This document shows, piece after piece, positions 19,638 to 28,290 of a DNA stretch of 64,000 nt (positions within the stretch are counted from its first letter, which is position 1; each line of letters begins with the position of its first letter). The DNA comes from Pseudoalteromonas phenolica (lineage in GTDB: Bacteria > Pseudomonadota > Gammaproteobacteria > Enterobacterales > Alteromonadaceae), in contig NZ_PPSW01000011.1 of assembly GCF_005876835.1 (NCBI RefSeq), positions 62,001 through 126,000 on the forward strand, read 5' to 3'. Both the position numbers and the translations under genes were made by a program. The notes beneath the pieces are model-generated. The model saw only the letters and a program-made list of their open reading frames with translations, did not search any database and was not told the origin of the DNA.

Positions 19638-19660
19638 AAAGGAGCCGTTTGGCTCCTTTC
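19638..19660. terminator. bidirectional terminator between yqhD and rdgC
   Basis: Arms AAAGGAGCC (19638-19646) and GGCTCCTTT (19651-19659), loop GTTT, A-run on the left. Confidence 0.85.
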
Positions 19661-19696
19661 TCGTTTAAGTATTCACTCTGTACTTTGAATAAAAGA

Positions 19697-20623
19697 CTAA
19701 GCTAAATCTTCTTTATCGCCTAACCCTGCAGTGAGTTCTTCAAGTAGCTCTTTAATTTCTTCTGTGATTAAGATGAAATCAGCATCTAACTTAATGGCCA
19801 TATCTTCTTTTGGAATATCGGCATTTTGTTCTTTTAGCGCATCGGCATAGCTTAAGCGCTTTAATGTACCGTCATTTTGTAAAATGAACTTCACACGTTC
19901 ACGCCAATCAAGGGCAAGTTTAGTAACACGCTTACCATTTTCTAAATGGGTTTTGATCTCGTCGCTGGCTAAATCATGTTGTTTTAATTTAACTTGTGCA
20001 CCATTGTCGTCAGGCTCTTGTAGTTCTGCATCTGAGCCAATTGCAAAGCCATCTGGGGCATTAAAGTGAGTTAACCAGTCAGTTAAGAACACATCTAAAT
20101 CATAGTTAGCAAACGCAGGTACCACAGGCAGTGTGCCTAATGACTTTCTAAGTAGTGCGAGTAACTCTTCGGCTTTATTAAAGCTCGCACTGTTTACAAT
20201 AACCCAACCATTTACTTGATCAATAAAAGCAAATTGTAGGCTCGATTTTTTAAACGCTTGGGGAAGCAATGTACTTAAGATGTTCTCTTTAAGCTCATCT
20301 TTTTCTTTTTTCTTAACAGGGCGGTTTTCTTCACGCTCAATTAATTCAATTTTTTCAGCTAACATGTCATTGATAACTGAAGCTGGAAGCACCTTCTCTT
20401 CACGTTTTGCACACACTAAAATGCTTTTTTCAGAGAAGTGCGATAAAGTTTGCCCGTGTTTACCAAATGCTTTAGTCCAGCCAAAGGTATTCATTTCTTG
20501 ACTGCCACAAGGGCGGAATACGTCTTGCTCTAAGGCTTGTTCAAAGTCTTCTTGGTTATATGAAACGTCTTGTTTGAATCTGTAACAGATCAGGTTGCTG
20601 AACCACATATTGTTATTATCCAC
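19697..20623 (-). CDS. rdgC: recombination-associated protein RdgC
   Basis: DNA-binding protein that forms rings around duplex DNA and limits RecA activity. 308 residues (E. coli 303). Diagnostic blocks: MWFSNLICYRF and the early CGSQEMNTFGWTKAFGKHGQ (about 38-57), NRPVKKKEKDELKENILSTLLPQAF (about 96-120), and a C-terminal acidic end. The first codon used is ATG at 20623; an internal ATG at residue 6 (MWFSN) could be the true start, since E. coli RdgC begins MLWFKNLMVYRL. Monocistronic. Confidence 0.94.
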   Translation of the reverse strand: MDNNNMWFSNLICYRFKQDVSYNQEDFEQALEQDVFRPCGSQEMNTFGWTKAFGKHGQTLSHFSEKSILVCAKREEKVLPASVINDMLAEKIELIEREENRPVKKKEKDELKENILSTLLPQAFKKSSLQFAFIDQVNGWVIVNSASFNKAEELLALLRKSLGTLPVVPAFANYDLDVFLTDWLTHFNAPDGFAIGSDAELQEPDDNGAQVKLKQHDLASDEIKTHLENGKRVTKLALDWRERVKFILQNDGTLKRLSYADALKEQNADIPKEDMAIKLDADFILITEEIKELLEELTAGLGDKEDLA

Positions 20624-20676
20624 TGATTTTAATGTTGGCTATGATAGCAATATTTATTTTGCTTGGGGGATAAAAT

Positions 20677-20700
20677 TAAGCCCCGAATAATCAGGGCTTA
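20677..20700 (-). terminator. probable intrinsic terminator of histidine kinase gene
   Basis: Arms TAAGCCC (20677-20683) and GGGCTTA (20694-20700) around a 10-base loop. On the minus strand the hairpin is followed by AATTTTAT, a moderate U tract. Confidence 0.6.
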
Positions 20701-20723
20701 ACTCAATTAAATAAAGCTGTATT

Positions 20724-22487
20724 TTAATCGAACATATTAGTTGGCTGTTGCAGTGTTTTCGGGAATCGGATCATATAGCTTAGCCCTTTACCTTCTTCGC
20801 TACTCACTTCGATTTCACCGTTTAATGTCTGTTTCACCAAATTTAAGGTGATGTGTGTGCCTAAGCCACTACCACCTTGATCACGTTTAGTGGTAAAGAA
20901 GGGGTCGAATAGCTTTTCAAGTTGAGTTTGACTGACACCACGACCATTGTCCTTGTAATGAATAACCACATCGTCGTTATCATTTTTAATTTCAATATTA
21001 ATCTCACCCTGATCAATACCTTCAAAACCATGAATAAGAGAGTTCATAATCAAATTGGTAAAAATCTGGCTAATTGCACCTGCAGGTAAATTCAGTTGAA
21101 GGTCTTCAGGACATTCAACATTAATCGCATGCTTGGTTTTCTTTAATTTAGGGTGCAACGAGCGAATAACCTCAGCAAGGTATTGCTTCAAATTGATATT
21201 ACGCACAGCCTCACTTGCTTGGTCTACTGCAATCTGCTTGAAGCTCGCGACTAGTTCAGAGGCTCTATCTAAATTGGTAGTCAGTAAGCTGGTGCTTTGC
21301 TTAGCGTCGTTAATAAACTCTTCAAGTGCTTTTGGAGAAAGCGTTTTGTCTTTATAAGCGGCTTCAATTTGTTCTAACCGTTCTTGCAAAAATGAAGTTG
21401 CTGTAACACCAATACCAACAGGTGTGTTGATATCGTGCGTTATACCCGCAACTAAACCACCTAAGGCTGCCATTTTTTCAGAGCCAACAAGACGTTCTTG
21501 GGCCATGTTTAATTCATCTAAGTAACGCTCAAGTTCTTTTTGCTTGGTTAGCAACTCTTGCTCAGTTTGACGACGTAAGTCGATTTCTTCTGTGAGCGTG
21601 AGCTTTTGTTTTTCAAGCTCGTATTTTTGCTGCTGCAAATCCATCATAGCCTGGCTGAGGTTAGAGGTTTTTCGAGCGACTTCTTGTTCTAGCTGTAAAT
21701 TATGTTGATCTAACTTTTCGTTACTGATTAATAATTCTTTTTGCGTGTCATCAAGTTGATTTCGATAGTCACTGACTTTGTCTATCAGTTTATTGAATGC
21801 TTCCTCCATGACTTTTAACTCATTGCGTTCCGTTGTACCAATGTCAATGCGTTGGCCGTCAATGTCGTCGTTTAATTCAAATGCTTCTATCTGTTCAGTT
21901 AAGTCAGTAAGTGGCTCGGTCAGTAATTTTCTAAACGCGATTAAGAATAAGATGATTAAGAAAGTAGTTTTAACGACTGCATTACCAAGCAAGAAGTAAA
22001 TCGATAACATAATGCGGCTGAGCACAACTTCTCGGCTTGAAAAGAGTGTGACATCACCAACTTGTGTCGCTCGACCAGAAAACTCAAAAATTAAGGGAAA
22101 AGTATAACCAAACAGTCCTGAGGGCGTATCTTCAATGATAGCTTCTTCTTGAACGAGTTGTTGGCTGTATAACTCATGAATATCTAGAGAACGACCCAGT
22201 TGAGAGATAATCTCACCACTGTCGTCACGTACGATAATGCCTTCAATCATAGGGATTGCTAACAAGCCCTCTGCGGTGGTAACCGTTTGCTTGGTGTTTA
22301 ATTCCCAAATAGCACGCGTTAAACTACGGCTAAAGGTCTTTTGCAACATGGTTAGCTCATTCTGAATATAGTTTTTAGTATTTATATACTCAGTAACAAC
22401 CTGACCACATGTGACAAGGAAAGTTAACAAAAAGTAAACCGATAGCACATTCGTAAGTAGCTTTTTTGATAGGCTTTTTTGCAGCAT
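20724..22487 (-). CDS. membrane sensor histidine kinase
   Basis: A 587-residue two-span membrane kinase. Transmembrane helices at about 10-30 and 160-187 flank a periplasmic sensor of ~125 residues; a HAMP-like segment (about 188-240) follows, then a long coiled coil (about 240-338), then the kinase core. The phosphoacceptor is His351 in GLVAGITHDINTPVG, a variant H-box (HDINTP) characteristic of the HPK4-type kinases seen with ATPase motifs NLIMNSLIHG (N box), DNGRGV (G1), FFTTK (F) and GGSGLGTH (G2). No receiver or output domain is fused. The single-domain response regulator encoded divergently 224 bases away is an obvious candidate partner; the stimulus is unknown. Confidence 0.9.
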   Translation of the reverse strand: MLQKSLSKKLLTNVLSVYFLLTFLVTCGQVVTEYINTKNYIQNELTMLQKTFSRSLTRAIWELNTKQTVTTAEGLLAIPMIEGIIVRDDSGEIISQLGRSLDIHELYSQQLVQEEAIIEDTPSGLFGYTFPLIFEFSGRATQVGDVTLFSSREVVLSRIMLSIYFLLGNAVVKTTFLIILFLIAFRKLLTEPLTDLTEQIEAFELNDDIDGQRIDIGTTERNELKVMEEAFNKLIDKVSDYRNQLDDTQKELLISNEKLDQHNLQLEQEVARKTSNLSQAMMDLQQQKYELEKQKLTLTEEIDLRRQTEQELLTKQKELERYLDELNMAQERLVGSEKMAALGGLVAGITHDINTPVGIGVTATSFLQERLEQIEAAYKDKTLSPKALEEFINDAKQSTSLLTTNLDRASELVASFKQIAVDQASEAVRNINLKQYLAEVIRSLHPKLKKTKHAINVECPEDLQLNLPAGAISQIFTNLIMNSLIHGFEGIDQGEINIEIKNDNDDVVIHYKDNGRGVSQTQLEKLFDPFFTTKRDQGGSGLGTHITLNLVKQTLNGEIEVSSEEGKGLSYMIRFPKTLQQPTNMFD

Positions 22488-22711
22488 GAATGAAGCTAGG
22501 CTCCCTGATTTTGTTTAAAGCGATACGTCTGTAGTTAAACTTAGCTAATAAAGGCGTAAAAATAAATATTTATCTGGCATTATTGTTTACAATGCCATTG
22601 TTTGGTTAGATATTATATCGAACTTATTTAGTGCTTTAAGATGATTATGTTATAAGACATCTTAAATAGGGTGCTAGTAGTAGGTTAATTTCGAGTGAAT
22701 GAGTTTAAAAT

Positions 22712-23077
22712 ATGAGCTTTACTATTTTGGTTTGTGATGATTCTGTGGTTGCCCGAAAACAGGTGGTTCGCTGCTTGTCATCAGCGTTTGATGCAACAAT
22801 CTTGCAAGCAAAAAATGGCGTTGAAGCATTGGAAGTTTTAAATAATCACCAGGTTGATTTACTTTGCCTTGATTTAACCATGCCAGAATTAGACGGTGTA
22901 GGCGTATTACAAGCGGTGAAGTCTCAAGTTATCGAAACTTTTGTTGTAGTCATATCTGCGGATATTCAACCAGAAATGAAAGCGCGAGTAGAGCAACTCG
23001 GTGCAATCTCGTTTATTGAAAAGCCCGTTAAGTCTGATGTTTTATTGGACGTTTTGCATACTTATGGCCTCAGATAG
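22712..23077 (+). CDS. single-domain response regulator
   Basis: A CheY-like stand-alone receiver of 121 residues. The acidic pocket is Asp9/Asp10, the phosphoacceptor Asp54 (LLCLDLTMPELDG), the switch residue Ser82 (VVISAD) and the conserved Lys104 (FIEKPV). There is no DNA-binding or enzymatic output domain, so it must act by protein contact or as a phosphorelay shuttle. It is divergent from the kinase at 20724-22487. A role in motility or surface behaviour is possible but nothing in the sequence proves it. Confidence 0.9.
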   Translation: MSFTILVCDDSVVARKQVVRCLSSAFDATILQAKNGVEALEVLNNHQVDLLCLDLTMPELDGVGVLQAVKSQVIETFVVVISADIQPEMKARVEQLGAISFIEKPVKSDVLLDVLHTYGLR

Positions 23078-23246
23078 CTCGGTCTTTTAGGCTAGCCTTT
23101 TGAATTTCTAGTTTTCTCTATTTAACTTCTAAAAGTTATACTAAGGTCTAATTTTTCCTTTCTTTAAATCAAACTTGAGTTTTTTGCATAATAATTTCAT
23201 AAAAAGACGGTTGCATGGTGTCTGATTTTCGGGCAGTCTAATAATT

Positions 23247-23303
23247 ATGAAAACAATGAATTTAATTACGACCATTATTACAACCACCATCCTAACTGGA
23301 TAG
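23247..23303 (+). CDS. thrL: thr operon leader peptide
   Basis: An 18-codon peptide, too short for normal gene finding, reading MKTMNLITTIITTTILTG. Seven Thr and four Ile codons make it the regulatory leader for threonine/isoleucine-controlled attenuation of thrABC, as in E. coli thrL. The termination hairpin follows at 23331-23364 and thrA starts 85 bases after the leader stop. Scarcity of charged tRNA-Thr or tRNA-Ile would stall the ribosome and favour read-through. Confidence 0.93.
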   Translation: MKTMNLITTIITTTILTG

Positions 23304-23330
23304 TGGCATAGGTCGTTGCGCATTAGAAAA

Positions 23331-23364
23331 AGGCCTGTGTTCACTTAGAACACAGGCCTTTTTT
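23331..23364 (+). terminator. thr operon attenuator (rho-independent terminator)
   Basis: A perfect 12-bp stem, AGGCCTGTGTTC (23331-23342) and GAACACAGGCCT (23348-23359), with loop ACTTA and six T, sits between the leader peptide and thrA. Confidence 0.95.
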
Positions 23365-23387
23365 CGTTTTTGGAATGAGGAAAAATT

Positions 23388-25802
23388 ATGCGAGTTTTAA
23401 AATTTGGCGGCTCTTCGCTCGCCGACTTTGATTGTCTCAAACGGGTCAAGCAATTGATCGAGTCTCAAGCAGGCGAACAAGCTTTGGTTGTTCTTTCAGC
23501 CCCTGGTGGCATGACAGACCAACTTGTTGAATTAGCCAAGCTTGCTGAGCAAGGTGCAGATTACAGTGCTCAGTGGCTGGCTTTGCTAAATCGCGCAGAC
23601 AGTTTGAAGCGTGAAGTCGAGCAGTTAGACTCTGTTGTCGCTCATTGGCCAAGCTTTGCTGAGCTAAGTGATAAGCTAGCAGGGGTTAAATTACTTAAGC
23701 ACTGCCCTGAGCAAGTTAATGCCTTTGTGATCAGTTTTGGGGAGCGAGTGAGTGTTGCACTTATGGTTGCCATGCTAGGTCAAAGGGCTACATACCTAGA
23801 AGCAACGCAATGTATCGAGACTCAGGGCGGGTATCTTGATGCTGAGGTAAACCTAGTCGCGAGTGAACAGCGCTTTGCTGAAGTTTTAAAATCGCAACCA
23901 GCCGACTTTTATATTATGCCGGGGTTTACTGGGGTTAATAGCCAAGGTGAACTAACAACTCTTGGTCGCAACGGCTCAGATTATTCTGCTGCAGTAGCTG
24001 CTGCTTGTTTAAAAGCCGAAGTGTGCCAGATTTGGACAGACGTAGATGGCGTTTATAATGCCGATCCGCGCTTTATCAAAAAAGCCAGCAAGGTAGACAG
24101 CTTGTCTTATAAAGAAGCAATGGAACTGTCATATTTTGGCGCTAAAGTCCTTCACCCAAAAACAATTTTACCGTGCGCGAAGGTTGGCGTACCGTGTGAA
24201 ATTAAAAATACCCACAACCCCGATGTACCGGGCTCTGTGATCTCAAATGAATGCCAGAGCGACGAAACTGTCAAAGCCATTTCTTCATTAGAGAATTTGG
24301 CGATGTTGACGGTGTCTGGCCCAGGTATGAAAGGCAAAGTCGGTATGGCTGCGCGTGTTTTTAGCGCATTAGCCAACGACAATGTGTCAATTGTTTTGAT
24401 CACACAATCATCGTGCGAGTTCAGCATTAGTTTCTGTGTGCATGAAGAAGATTTGAATTTAGCTTTAAGTGCCCTAGAACAAGCATTTGAACTTGAATCA
24501 CAAGCAGGATTAATTGAGCCTGTACAAGTGCAGCGTGAACTTGCCATCGTGACTTTGGTAGGTGATAACATGAAAGCACACAAAGGACTTGCTGCTAAGT
24601 TCTTTGATTCACTGGCACAAGCACAAGTTAATATCGTGGCCATCGCTCAAGACTCTACTGAAAGTGCGATCTCAGCGGTGGTTGATGGTGCACTGTGCAA
24701 TGATGCGGTGAAAGTCTGTCACGAAAACTTTTTCACTCATGTGCCTTCAATTGATGTGTTTTTATTAGGCTGTGGTTTAGTCGGTCAAGAGCTGGTTAAG
24801 CAACTTGAAAAGCAGCAAGATTGGCTAGCAAAGCGAAATGTAAAGCTTAATCTTTATGGTGTGGCAAATTCACGCAAGCTTCTACTTGATGCAAACGGCA
24901 TCGCATTTGATGCATGGCAAACTCAGTTAGAGCAGCAAAAATCAGGTTTTGAGCTGGCTAAAGTAGAGCAGTTTGTCAGAGAAAATCACCTTATTAATCC
25001 TGTGCTGGTGGATTGTAGCTCGTCACAACAACTAGCAGATCAATACTATGACTTTTTAGATGCGGGCTTCCATGTGGTTGCTGCAAATAAAAAAGCCAAT
25101 ACAGGTAGTTTTGAATATTATCAGTCTTTAAAAAGCGCAGCGCAAAAACGTCAGCGCAAATTCTTATATGAAACAAATGTAGGTGCAGGCCTGCCGGTAC
25201 TAGATAACTTACAACTGCTTTTTGGGGCAGGTGATGAGTTATTGTCATTTAACGGTATTCTTTCTGGTTCACTCTCGTATATGTTCGGTGTACTTGAAGA
25301 TGGTCTAAGTTTGTCAGAAGCGACTGCAAAGGCGAAAGCGAATGGCTTTACAGAACCCGATCCGCGAGATGATTTATCAGGAACAGATGTCGCGCGAAAG
25401 CTTTTGATCATCGCACGTGAGTCAGGTCTTGAATTAGAGTTGTCAGATATTGAAGTTGAAGCGGTTGTTCCTGAGTCATTTGCGCCAGGTACAAGTGTTG
25501 ATGAGTTTATGGCTAAGCTACCTGAACTTGATGCGCAATTTGCTGACAAAATTCAAAGCGCCGCAAGTGAAGGTAAGGTGTTGCGCTATGTCGGCAGCAT
25601 CGAAAACGGTAAATGCAAAGTAGGTATAGAAGCGGTTGATAAACAACATGCACTCTATGATATCCGTGATGGTGAAAATGCTTTGGCAATTTTAAGTCAA
25701 TACTATCAACCACGCCCATTTGTTATTCGCGGATATGGTGCGGGTGCGGAAGTGACATCGGCGGGTGTATTTGCAGATATCTTAAAAACACAGTCGCGTT
25801 AA
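23388..25802 (+). CDS. thrA: bifunctional aspartokinase I / homoserine dehydrogenase I
   Basis: Fused enzyme catalysing the first and third steps of threonine synthesis. The aspartokinase half (about 1-290) starts MRVLKFGGSSLAD (kinase KFGGSS) and has TLGRNGSDYSAA. Two ACT regulatory domains follow (about 300-450), then homoserine dehydrogenase with the NAD(P)-binding VFLLGCGLVGQELVKQL (about 458-474) and NVGAGLPVLDNLQ plus the LSGSLSYMFG and EPDPRDDLSGTDVARKLLI signatures (about 595-675). Length 804 (E. coli 820). First gene of the attenuated thrABC operon; 9 bases before thrB. Confidence 0.97.
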   Translation: MRVLKFGGSSLADFDCLKRVKQLIESQAGEQALVVLSAPGGMTDQLVELAKLAEQGADYSAQWLALLNRADSLKREVEQLDSVVAHWPSFAELSDKLAGVKLLKHCPEQVNAFVISFGERVSVALMVAMLGQRATYLEATQCIETQGGYLDAEVNLVASEQRFAEVLKSQPADFYIMPGFTGVNSQGELTTLGRNGSDYSAAVAAACLKAEVCQIWTDVDGVYNADPRFIKKASKVDSLSYKEAMELSYFGAKVLHPKTILPCAKVGVPCEIKNTHNPDVPGSVISNECQSDETVKAISSLENLAMLTVSGPGMKGKVGMAARVFSALANDNVSIVLITQSSCEFSISFCVHEEDLNLALSALEQAFELESQAGLIEPVQVQRELAIVTLVGDNMKAHKGLAAKFFDSLAQAQVNIVAIAQDSTESAISAVVDGALCNDAVKVCHENFFTHVPSIDVFLLGCGLVGQELVKQLEKQQDWLAKRNVKLNLYGVANSRKLLLDANGIAFDAWQTQLEQQKSGFELAKVEQFVRENHLINPVLVDCSSSQQLADQYYDFLDAGFHVVAANKKANTGSFEYYQSLKSAAQKRQRKFLYETNVGAGLPVLDNLQLLFGAGDELLSFNGILSGSLSYMFGVLEDGLSLSEATAKAKANGFTEPDPRDDLSGTDVARKLLIIARESGLELELSDIEVEAVVPESFAPGTSVDEFMAKLPELDAQFADKIQSAASEGKVLRYVGSIENGKCKVGIEAVDKQHALYDIRDGENALAILSQYYQPRPFVIRGYGAGAEVTSAGVFADILKTQSR

Positions 25803-25811
25803 GGAGTCGTT

Positions 25812-26750
25812 ATGATTAGTTTTTATGCACCAGCGTCTATCGGCAACTTTTGTGTTGGCTTTGATTCTTTAGGCGCTGCACTTGCGCCTATAAATGGTGA
25901 GCTACTGGGTGATGTGGTAAATGTTAAAGCAGCAGAGCAAGACACGTTTGTTTGCTCTGGTCCTTATGCCGATAAATTACCGGGTGAGGCCCATGAAAAT
26001 TTGGCCTATCAGTGCTTAGTCCATTTTCGTGAACATATCGCACCAAGTATGCCGTCGGTCTATCTCGAACTTGAAAAGCGATTACCAATCGGTTCGGGTC
26101 TAGGTTCGAGTGCATGCTCTGTGGTGGCCACTTTTGCCGCCTTGAATGAGTTTGCGCAAACAAATTTAAGTCAAATTGAGCTGATTGAATTAATGGCCGA
26201 TTTTGAAGCGAAAGTCAGTGGCGCTCGCCATTATGACAACATCACGCCTTGTTATTTAGGTGGTTTGCAATTGACCGCTGACCTTGTGCCTAGCAAAGCT
26301 TTGTCTGTGCCTGTTGATTCTGATTGGTACTATGTCGCAGCTTACCCAGGTTTTGCATTGAATACGGCAAAAGCACGTGCAGTATTGCCAGAACAAAGAA
26401 GCACCTCAGAAGCCATTGAATTTGCACAGCGTTTATCGAGCTTTTGCCTTCTTATGCAAACTGAGCAATTCGATTTAGCGCTCTCTCTGATGAAAGATGA
26501 TATGGCAGAGCCGTATCGACACGCTTTAATCGCTGGGTTTGCACAAGCTAAAACAGCGCTACCTGAACTTGGCGCTGAGCTGGTAAGTATTTCAGGTGCA
26601 GGTCCCACACTCTTTACGATTTGTAAAACAAAGCAAGCGGCAGAGCAGTGCCAAGCTTGGCTAAACGAACACTATATTAATGAATACGGTTTTAGTCATA
26701 TTTGTAAGCTAGACCAACAAGGCACGCGTGCCATTTCACAAGGAGAATAA
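25812..26750 (+). CDS. thrB: homoserine kinase
   Basis: GHMP-family kinase that phosphorylates homoserine with ATP. The GHMP P-loop-like motif LPIGSGLGSSACSVVA is at about residues 93-108, the N-terminal block is APASIGNFCVGFDSLGAAL, and the C-terminal SISGAGPTLFTIC glycine motif lies at about 259-271. Length 312 (E. coli 310). A GGAGTCGT site precedes ATG, 9 bases after thrA; thrC follows after 3 bases. Confidence 0.97.
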   Translation: MISFYAPASIGNFCVGFDSLGAALAPINGELLGDVVNVKAAEQDTFVCSGPYADKLPGEAHENLAYQCLVHFREHIAPSMPSVYLELEKRLPIGSGLGSSACSVVATFAALNEFAQTNLSQIELIELMADFEAKVSGARHYDNITPCYLGGLQLTADLVPSKALSVPVDSDWYYVAAYPGFALNTAKARAVLPEQRSTSEAIEFAQRLSSFCLLMQTEQFDLALSLMKDDMAEPYRHALIAGFAQAKTALPELGAELVSISGAGPTLFTICKTKQAAEQCQAWLNEHYINEYGFSHICKLDQQGTRAISQGE

Positions 26751-26753
26751 TCA

Positions 26754-28037
26754 ATGCAACTTGTAAACTTAAAAGATGCCACGCAGCAAGTGTCTTTCAC
26801 TACGGCTGTTAAAACAGGTCTTGGTCGTAACCAAGGGGTATTTTTTCCAGAGCAATTAAGTAAATTAGAAAATATCGATGCGCTGCTTGAAAAACCATTT
26901 GTAGAAAGAAGTGCCGAAGTATTGAGTCACTTAATTGGTGATGAGCTACCAAAAGATACGTTAGCCGAGATGGTTGAACGTGCTTTTAACTTTCAGGCGC
27001 CGCTTAAGCAAATTGGTGACAAGCAATATTGCTTAGAATTATTCCATGGGCCAACGTTGGCGTTTAAAGATTTTGGCGGTCGTTTTATGGCCGAGTGTAT
27101 TGGGTTATTTAACCAAGGTGAGCGTGTCACAATTTTAACTGCGACCAGTGGTGATACAGGTGCAGCGGTAGCACATGCCTTTTATAACAAACCAAATGTT
27201 GATGTAGTTATACTTTACCCAGAAGGTAAGATCTCGCTCGCTCAACAAAAGCTCTTCACGACGTTAGGTGGAAATATTCATTGTTACGCCGTTGAAGGCA
27301 GCTTCGATGATTGCCAAGCATTGGTTAAGCAGGCGTTTTTAGATGATGAAATGAAAAAAAAGCTGGGCTTAAATTCTGCCAACTCTATCAATATCAGCCG
27401 TCTAGTTGCGCAAGTATGTTATTACTTTGAAGCCGTTGCGCAATTACCAACAGAGCAAAGAGGTAAAGTGCATGTTTCTGTACCAAGTGGTAATTTTGGT
27501 AATGTGTGTGCAGCTATGATCGCTGCTGCTTTGGGCTTACCTATTGCAAACTTGTCTGCAACTACTAATCAAAATGACACTGTACCTCGTTATATGGCGT
27601 CGGGCGAATGGTCGCCAAATGCCACATTAGAGTCGTTATCAAATGCAATGGATGTGAGTAAACCTAATAATTGGCCTCGCGTTGAGACTATGCTAGAACG
27701 TGGTGATTTCGATAAACATGAGTTTTATTCAAGAAGTGTCTCAGAAAGTCGCACGCAGGCGGTAATGAAAGAGATTGCTGCAACGGGTTACGTGATGGAG
27801 CCGCATACCGCCATTGCACTTGAAGGTCTGACTTTAGATAAAGCGGAGGATGCTGTGGGGATCTGTTTGGCTACGGCGCACCCTGCAAAGTTTAAATCTT
27901 CAGTAGAAGAGGTGCTTGAGCAAGAGATTGCAATGCCTTGCGTGCTGCAAGACGCCTTAGATAAAAAGTGTTTAGCTGAGCCTATGCAAGCCGATTATAC
28001 GCAATTAAAAGCAGCTGTTTTTGCTAAACTACTGTAA
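26754..28037 (+). CDS. thrC: threonine synthase
   Basis: PLP enzyme converting O-phosphohomoserine to threonine. The PLP lysine lies in ELFHGPTLAFKDFGGRF (about residues 98-114), and the phosphate-binding glycine loop is TATSGDTGAAVAHAF. The C-terminal half includes VSVPSGNFGNVCAAMIA. Length 427 (E. coli 428). Terminal gene of thrABC; the ATG is preceded by AGGAGAATA that overlaps thrB's end. Confidence 0.97.
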   Translation: MQLVNLKDATQQVSFTTAVKTGLGRNQGVFFPEQLSKLENIDALLEKPFVERSAEVLSHLIGDELPKDTLAEMVERAFNFQAPLKQIGDKQYCLELFHGPTLAFKDFGGRFMAECIGLFNQGERVTILTATSGDTGAAVAHAFYNKPNVDVVILYPEGKISLAQQKLFTTLGGNIHCYAVEGSFDDCQALVKQAFLDDEMKKKLGLNSANSINISRLVAQVCYYFEAVAQLPTEQRGKVHVSVPSGNFGNVCAAMIAAALGLPIANLSATTNQNDTVPRYMASGEWSPNATLESLSNAMDVSKPNNWPRVETMLERGDFDKHEFYSRSVSESRTQAVMKEIAATGYVMEPHTAIALEGLTLDKAEDAVGICLATAHPAKFKSSVEEVLEQEIAMPCVLQDALDKKCLAEPMQADYTQLKAAVFAKLL

Positions 28038-28050
28038 TTATTAATCGCCA

Positions 28051-28094
28051 AGGGTGAGCCTTTGTAGACTTAAAAAATTTACCAAACTCACCCT
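28051..28094 (+). terminator. possible thrC terminator/stem-loop without U tract
   Basis: AGGGTGAG (28051-28058) pairs with CTCACCCT (28087-28094), extendable inside by TTTG/CAAA past a two-base bulge. No run of T follows, so it may be a weak terminator or an RNA-stabilising stem. Confidence 0.4.
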
Positions 28095-28177
28095 ATATAA
28101 ATATCTCTTATTTATTCCTATCTTATTTATTTGTTTTTTTAATGTTTAAATAAAAAAATATCATTACATAAACACTG

Positions 28178-28190
28178 TGAAATAATTTCA
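28178..28190 (+). promoter_or_regulatory. MetR-type operator upstream of glyA
   Basis: TGAAATAATTTCA is an exact match to the MetR consensus TGAA-N5-TTCA and nearly a full palindrome. E. coli glyA is activated by MetR from such sites. It lies about 33 bases upstream of the candidate glyA -35 element. Confidence 0.6.
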
Positions 28191-28222
28191 ATCCCTGTTT
28201 AAATATGCTCAAGCCGAAATTA

Positions 28223-28251
28223 TAGGCATCAGACGCATAACTGCGTACAAT
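28223..28251 (+). promoter_or_regulatory. candidate glyA promoter with internal inverted repeat
   Basis: TAGGCA (28223-28228) and TACAAT (28246-28251) are 17 bases apart. The spacer holds the inverted repeat ACGCA-TAAC-TGCGT (28233-28246), a possible operator; it is two bases too short for the PurR consensus spacing. Confidence 0.45.
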
Positions 28252-28290
28252 ACAGCTTTTACTACCCTAAACGTGTACCTAGGAGACCCC

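Noticed and set aside
28233..28246. PurR operator upstream of glyA
   Set aside because: The half-sites are four bases apart instead of six, so the PurR consensus is not met; kept only as an unnamed inverted repeat.
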